A stretch of 64,000 bases of DNA from Candidatus Baltobacteraceae bacterium (lineage in GTDB: Bacteria; Vulcanimicrobiota; Vulcanimicrobiia; Vulcanimicrobiales; Vulcanimicrobiaceae): the NCBI GenBank assembly GCA_036489885.1, contig DASXEW010000001.1:434001-498000 (forward strand). The letters are read 5' to 3'. Shown one piece after another: positions 61,274 to 64,000 of the stretch. The position numbers and the translations under genes were made by a program. Under the pieces are notes generated by a model. The model was not told the DNA's origin. It saw only the letters and a program-made list of their open reading frames with translations, and searched no databases. Every line of letters begins with the position of its first letter. Positions within the stretch are counted from its first letter, which is position 1.

Positions 61274-61788
61274 TTGCCACCCCACGCGTGCACGACTTGC
61301 TCGAGCGCTTCGGCCGCGCGCTCGTCGAGCTGTTCGTTCGAAAGCGTGCTGAGCGGATGGGTAACGACGACGGGCTCGATGGCGGTCATTCCGAGTGCCT
61401 CACGTTGAACTTTGGCTTCGTGCAGAAAAACGGTCGTGACGAGTACGGCGGTCGGTATCCCCGATGTTTCAAGCCGGATGGCGTCGTGCATACAGCACGA
61501 AGTGCAGGACCCTCAATCACCTATCCCGGTGAGCACGAGATCGCTTTCGGCCGCGATCTGCGCGAGCAGCTCCGGCCGCGCGTCGCGCGAAAAGCTTTCC
61601 TTCTTGTAGCGCTTGATCGGTCCCAGCGAGAGCCGCTGCGCGAGCGTAGTGGCGATGCGGTCCTCGAGCTTCCAGCCGTTCCATTTCGTATTGTCGAGAA
61701 CGCCGATGCGCAGTCCGCGCAAGTTCGCCGGACGTTTGGCGAGGTGAAGAACGGGCGCGTCAATCGTCCCGCGGGGATCGTAGATCAT
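61270..61788 (-). CDS. UGSC-family selenoprotein
   Basis: A frame starts at ATG 61788 (M-I-Y-D-P-R-G-T) and runs to TGA 61270, with a single internal TGA at 61515-61513. Across it the protein reads L-V-L-T-G-I-G-D-[TGA]-G-S-C-T-S-C-C-M-H-D, which is exactly the U-G-S-C motif that names the UGSC (seleno)protein family. The product is 172 residues with Sec at 92. The first half has N-L-R-G-L-R-I-G-V-L-D-N-T-K. A SECIS-like hairpin follows the TGA. A GAGAGG ribosome site precedes the ATG. It lies between the C-x4-C protein gene and the aminopeptidase, both on the same strand. The reaction is unknown. It would be called as two separate fragments by ordinary gene finders. Confidence 0.93.
61484..61512 (-). 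promoter_or_regulatory. Bacterial-type SECIS element of the UGSC gene
   Basis: On the minus strand, from +13 after the TGA, TCGTGC pairs perfectly with GCACGA around the loop TGTAT, with G-T at +20/+21. The stem length, distance and apical GU agree with the known E. coli-type SECIS consensus. Confidence 0.75.
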
Positions 61789-61801
61789 TGGAGGATCCTC
61801 T

Positions 61802-62890
61802 CTAGAGACGGCACGTGCCGTCTTCACACATCGCCGCCGCATCCGGCGACGTTCCGTCGATTCGTAGCAACACCGGGCTCGTCATATGTCCCCAACCCGG
61901 GATGAATGCCGAAAAACGTCCGGCTTCTCCGCCGGCGACGAACAGATGAATGTCATCCGCACTCGGGACGATCGGAATTCGTGCATCGGGCTCGCGCTTG
62001 TACCAGCGTGGAAGATTGCGGTTGTAGATCTTCCCGTAGCGATCGTTAAAGCTGAGGGCGGAGAACTTGTTGCCGGCATTCATCCAAAGATAGTTGCGCA
62101 CGTCGTGACGCGTCCAGCCGCTTTTGGATATCGTGGCGGCGTGCTCGGGCCCGATGACCACGGCGCACGAGCCGCTGGAGACCGCATTGTTGTGCGCGAT
62201 CGTCGACATTGCCGATATGATGCTATCCAGCACGCCCTCTGCGTCATCGGCGATGTGATTGGTGACGCTGTGCGGCGGCTCCGACGCAATCACGAATACG
62301 GAGCTGTCGTCAGGATTCATGCCATGCTCAACGTGATAAGGCGCCCACGGCGAGATCTCTTCATTCTCCGCGATGCAGTACGTATATTTTGCGGGACTTC
62401 CGAGCGTGCTCTTGTCGAGATCACCCGGTGTGCCGCCACCGACGGAGAGTAAGATCATGCGGATCGCCCGCCCAATCGTTGCGTTAGCACGATTCCCCGA
62501 ACCAAAGACGTTGTGACCGGAATTCATTCCGATCTCGCGGCGAATCGGACCGTTGACGACGAGCAGCGGCGAGACCATGTGCGTCGTCGCCTGCACGCCG
62601 TTCAAATTGAATGCGGGCGAGCAAAGCGCGAGCATCGCTGCGCGAACGACCGGTGCGTACTCGGGCTTGCAGCCGGCCATCACCATGTTGACGGCGAGAA
62701 TCTGTCGTGTTAGTCCGCCGCGGCGCGGTGGAACGACGGCTTCGAGATGTTCGGGGTCTCCCCCGAGCGCGTCAATGACGGCCGCAATCTTCTCGGGCGT
62801 TGGCGGAACGACGGGTAGTCCGTCGCTCCATGCTTGCTCGAAATAATACTCGACGAGGTCTTCAGTTTTTGTTTCCGCGAGAGTCGTCAT
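61802..62890 (-). CDS. Conserved protein of unknown function linked to UGSC, ending in C-x4-C
   Basis: The 362-residue protein has no domain I can name. It starts with a helical segment (L-V-E-Y-Y-F-E-Q-A-W-S-D-G-L-P-V-V-P-P-T) and carries several conserved-looking stretches (N-G-P-I-R-R-E-I-G-M-N-S-G, G-N-R-A-N-A-T-I-G-R-A-I, and C-I-A-E-N-E-E-I-S-P-W). It ends with the pair M-C-E-D-G-T-C-R-L, a possible redox tail. The ATG at 62890 is followed after its stop by the UGSC gene (13-base gap), so it is the first gene of that operon. The tail suggests it exchanges electrons with the selenoprotein; this is inference. Confidence 0.75.
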   Translation of the reverse strand: MTTLAETKTEDLVEYYFEQAWSDGLPVVPPTPEKIAAVIDALGGDPEHLEAVVPPRRGGLTRQILAVNMVMAGCKPEYAPVVRAAMLALCSPAFNLNGVQATTHMVSPLLVVNGPIRREIGMNSGHNVFGSGNRANATIGRAIRMILLSVGGGTPGDLDKSTLGSPAKYTYCIAENEEISPWAPYHVEHGMNPDDSSVFVIASEPPHSVTNHIADDAEGVLDSIISAMSTIAHNNAVSSGSCAVVIGPEHAATISKSGWTRHDVRNYLWMNAGNKFSALSFNDRYGKIYNRNLPRWYKREPDARIPIVPSADDIHLFVAGGEAGRFSAFIPGWGHMTSPVLLRIDGTSPDAAAMCEDGTCRL

Positions 62891-62937
62891 TTCGTCCCCT
62901 CAAGGGTTGAGCAAATGCCTTGCACAACTCGCGAAGC

Positions 62938-64000
62938 GTGCCCTTTCTTTCAGGAAAACGCGCGTTTCTCGAGCTTCTTAAGCAAGAAGGCGTCGAATAT
63001 ATCTTCGGAAATCCCGGAACGACCGAGCTTCCGCTCATGGATGCGCTTGCCGTCGAAACGGAGCTCCGCTACATCCTCGGGTTACAGGAAGCTGCGGTGA
63101 TGGCGATGGCCGACGGTTACGCGCAAGCTTCCGGAAAACTTACGTGTGTCAGCGTCCATGTCGCTCCGGGACTCGGCAACGCCATGGGGATGCTCTACGA
63201 CGCGCGCAAAGCGGGCTCACCGATTATCGTGACGGCCGGACAACACGATCAGAGCTTCACGTTTAGCGAGCCGCTGTTGTGGGCCGATCTTCCGGAGATT
63301 GCGCGACCGCTCGTCAAGTGGTCGAGCGAGGTACGACGACTGGAAGAATTGCCGCTCGCGATTCATCGCGCGGCGAAAACGGCGCTCGCGCCCCCGACCG
63401 GTCCCGTTTTTCTCTCGCTTCCCGGGGATGTTCTCACGAACGAGGCCAATATTGAGATGGGCACGCGGTCACGCGTTGCGCCGAACGTGCGTGGGGATCG
63501 TGCCGCGATCGAAGCCGCGGCGAAGCTGTGTGCGAGCGCTCAGCGTCCGCTGATCTTTGCCGGTGACGCGATCGCGCAAAGCGACGCGCTTGCCGAAGTC
63601 GTTGCGTTCGCAGAGCTGCTCGGTGCCCCGGTCTACGCCGAAGTCGTATCGAGCCGCGCCTCATTTCCGTCATCGCATCCGCATTTCTTCGGTGCGATGC
63701 TGCGCTTGCAGAAGAACATTCACGAGATTCTGGCGCAGCACGATCTCGTGATCTCGCTCGGCGCCGATTTGTTCACGCTTTCGCTTCCCTCACCGGTCGA
63801 TGCTCTGCCGGAGAACCTCAAGATCGTTCACCTCGACACCGATCCGTGGGAGATTGCGAAGAACTATGCCGTCGAGGCCGCGATATTTGGTGAGCCTAAG
63901 GTGACGCTCCCCGAGCTTACGGCCGAGACACAGGAACGGATGACGCCGGAGCAGCGTAGCGCGGCGCGTGAACGCGGCGAAGAAACGCGCAAGCAGAATG
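62938..64000 (+). CDS. Thiamine-pyrophosphate-dependent enzyme, 3' end cut off by the window
   Basis: At least 354 residues of a benzoylformate decarboxylase/acetolactate synthase-like enzyme. It opens with G-V-E-Y-I-F-G-N-P-G-T-T-E-L-P-L, the active-site Glu in L-Q-E-A-A-V-M-A-M-A-D-G-Y-A, then H-V-A-P-G-L-G-N-A-M-G-M-L. The TPP-binding G-D-G motif would lie beyond the window. It should act on a 2-oxo acid; the substrate is unclear. GTG 62938 was chosen; TTG 62920 would add six residues. It diverges from the UGSC operon across 47 bases, so the two may be co-regulated. Confidence 0.88.
   Translation, partial: MPFLSGKRAFLELLKQEGVEYIFGNPGTTELPLMDALAVETELRYILGLQEAAVMAMADGYAQASGKLTCVSVHVAPGLGNAMGMLYDARKAGSPIIVTAGQHDQSFTFSEPLLWADLPEIARPLVKWSSEVRRLEELPLAIHRAAKTALAPPTGPVFLSLPGDVLTNEANIEMGTRSRVAPNVRGDRAAIEAAAKLCASAQRPLIFAGDAIAQSDALAEVVAFAELLGAPVYAEVVSSRASFPSSHPHFFGAMLRLQKNIHEILAQHDLVISLGADLFTLSLPSPVDALPENLKIVHLDTDPWEIAKNYAVEAAIFGEPKVTLPELTAETQERMTPEQRSAARERGEETRKQN

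Noticed and set aside
1-64000. CRISPR arrays, insertion sequences, integrases, toxin-antitoxin pairs or antiphage islands
   Set aside because: I saw no regularly spaced repeats, transposase or integrase motifs, or paired small toxin/antitoxin genes; the superinfection-immunity-like protein alone is not evidence for a defence island.

Overview
The window is a 64 kb stretch of bacterial chromosome, high in GC and gene-dense. Genes sit in short co-oriented runs in which stop and start codons overlap as ATGA, GTGA or TTGA, and GTG and TTG starts are common. The gene content (mutS-mutL-miaA-hfq-dapF, der-plsY-efp, miaB, uvrC, tmRNA) is ordinary bacterial core. There is no phage, plasmid or CRISPR structure. 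The organism cannot be named from this sequence; a poorly cultured, diderm-like phylum such as Eremiobacterota (WPS-2) is a guess from gene style only. TGA is used throughout as a stop, yet two genes carry an in-frame TGA inside a redox motif followed by a bacterial-type SECIS hairpin, so the cell very probably makes selenocysteine.

Layout. 0-8.4 kb: a 5'-truncated DUF1801/YdeI-like gene, a repeat-bearing intergenic region, pheA, a SprT-like protease, then a minus-strand block of CHASE2-adenylyl cyclase, TauE exporter and FecR-domain protein, and the operon der-plsY-efp. 8.4-18.4 kb (plus strand): PEGA protein, miaB, a probable independent small RNA, then mutS-mutL-miaA-hfq-dapF-radical SAM protein. 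18.4-31 kb: a sulfotransferase-like gene, then a potassium region: small membrane peptide, kdpF, kdpA, kdpB, kdpC, an opposing gene with two KdpD sensor modules but no kinase, a separate histidine kinase with a NarL-type regulator, a substrate-binding protein, and two tandem TrkA-type proteins. 31-36.3 kb: tRNA-Pro, Clp-N protein, DedA protein, uvrC, small genes, surE and ssrA (tmRNA) with its terminator. 36.3-42.3 kb: superinfection-immunity-like protein, prolyl oligopeptidase, TPR genes, and a thioredoxin-fold selenoprotein with a U-G-G-C motif. 42.3-55 kb: small accessory and redox genes (DoxX, EthD, cyclic-nucleotide-domain flavoprotein, peptidase E, ketopantoate reductase, STAS, YoaK, GIY-YIG, CsaA, GNAT), including two genes broken by internal deletion (HxlR, cupin). 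55-64 kb: a three-subunit molybdenum hydroxylase, then an operon of a conserved protein ending in C-x4-C, a UGSC-family selenoprotein and an M1 aminopeptidase, diverging from a thiamine-pyrophosphate enzyme that runs off the end.

How the genes work together. The potassium region combines a high-affinity pump with an unusual, split regulatory layer. The mismatch repair, tRNA modification and Hfq genes form one coupled transcription unit. The two selenoproteins point to selenium-dependent thiol redox chemistry. The tandem KdpD protein, the U-G-G-C thioredoxin-like selenoprotein, the UGSC operon and the candidate small RNA before mutS are the most rewarding targets.
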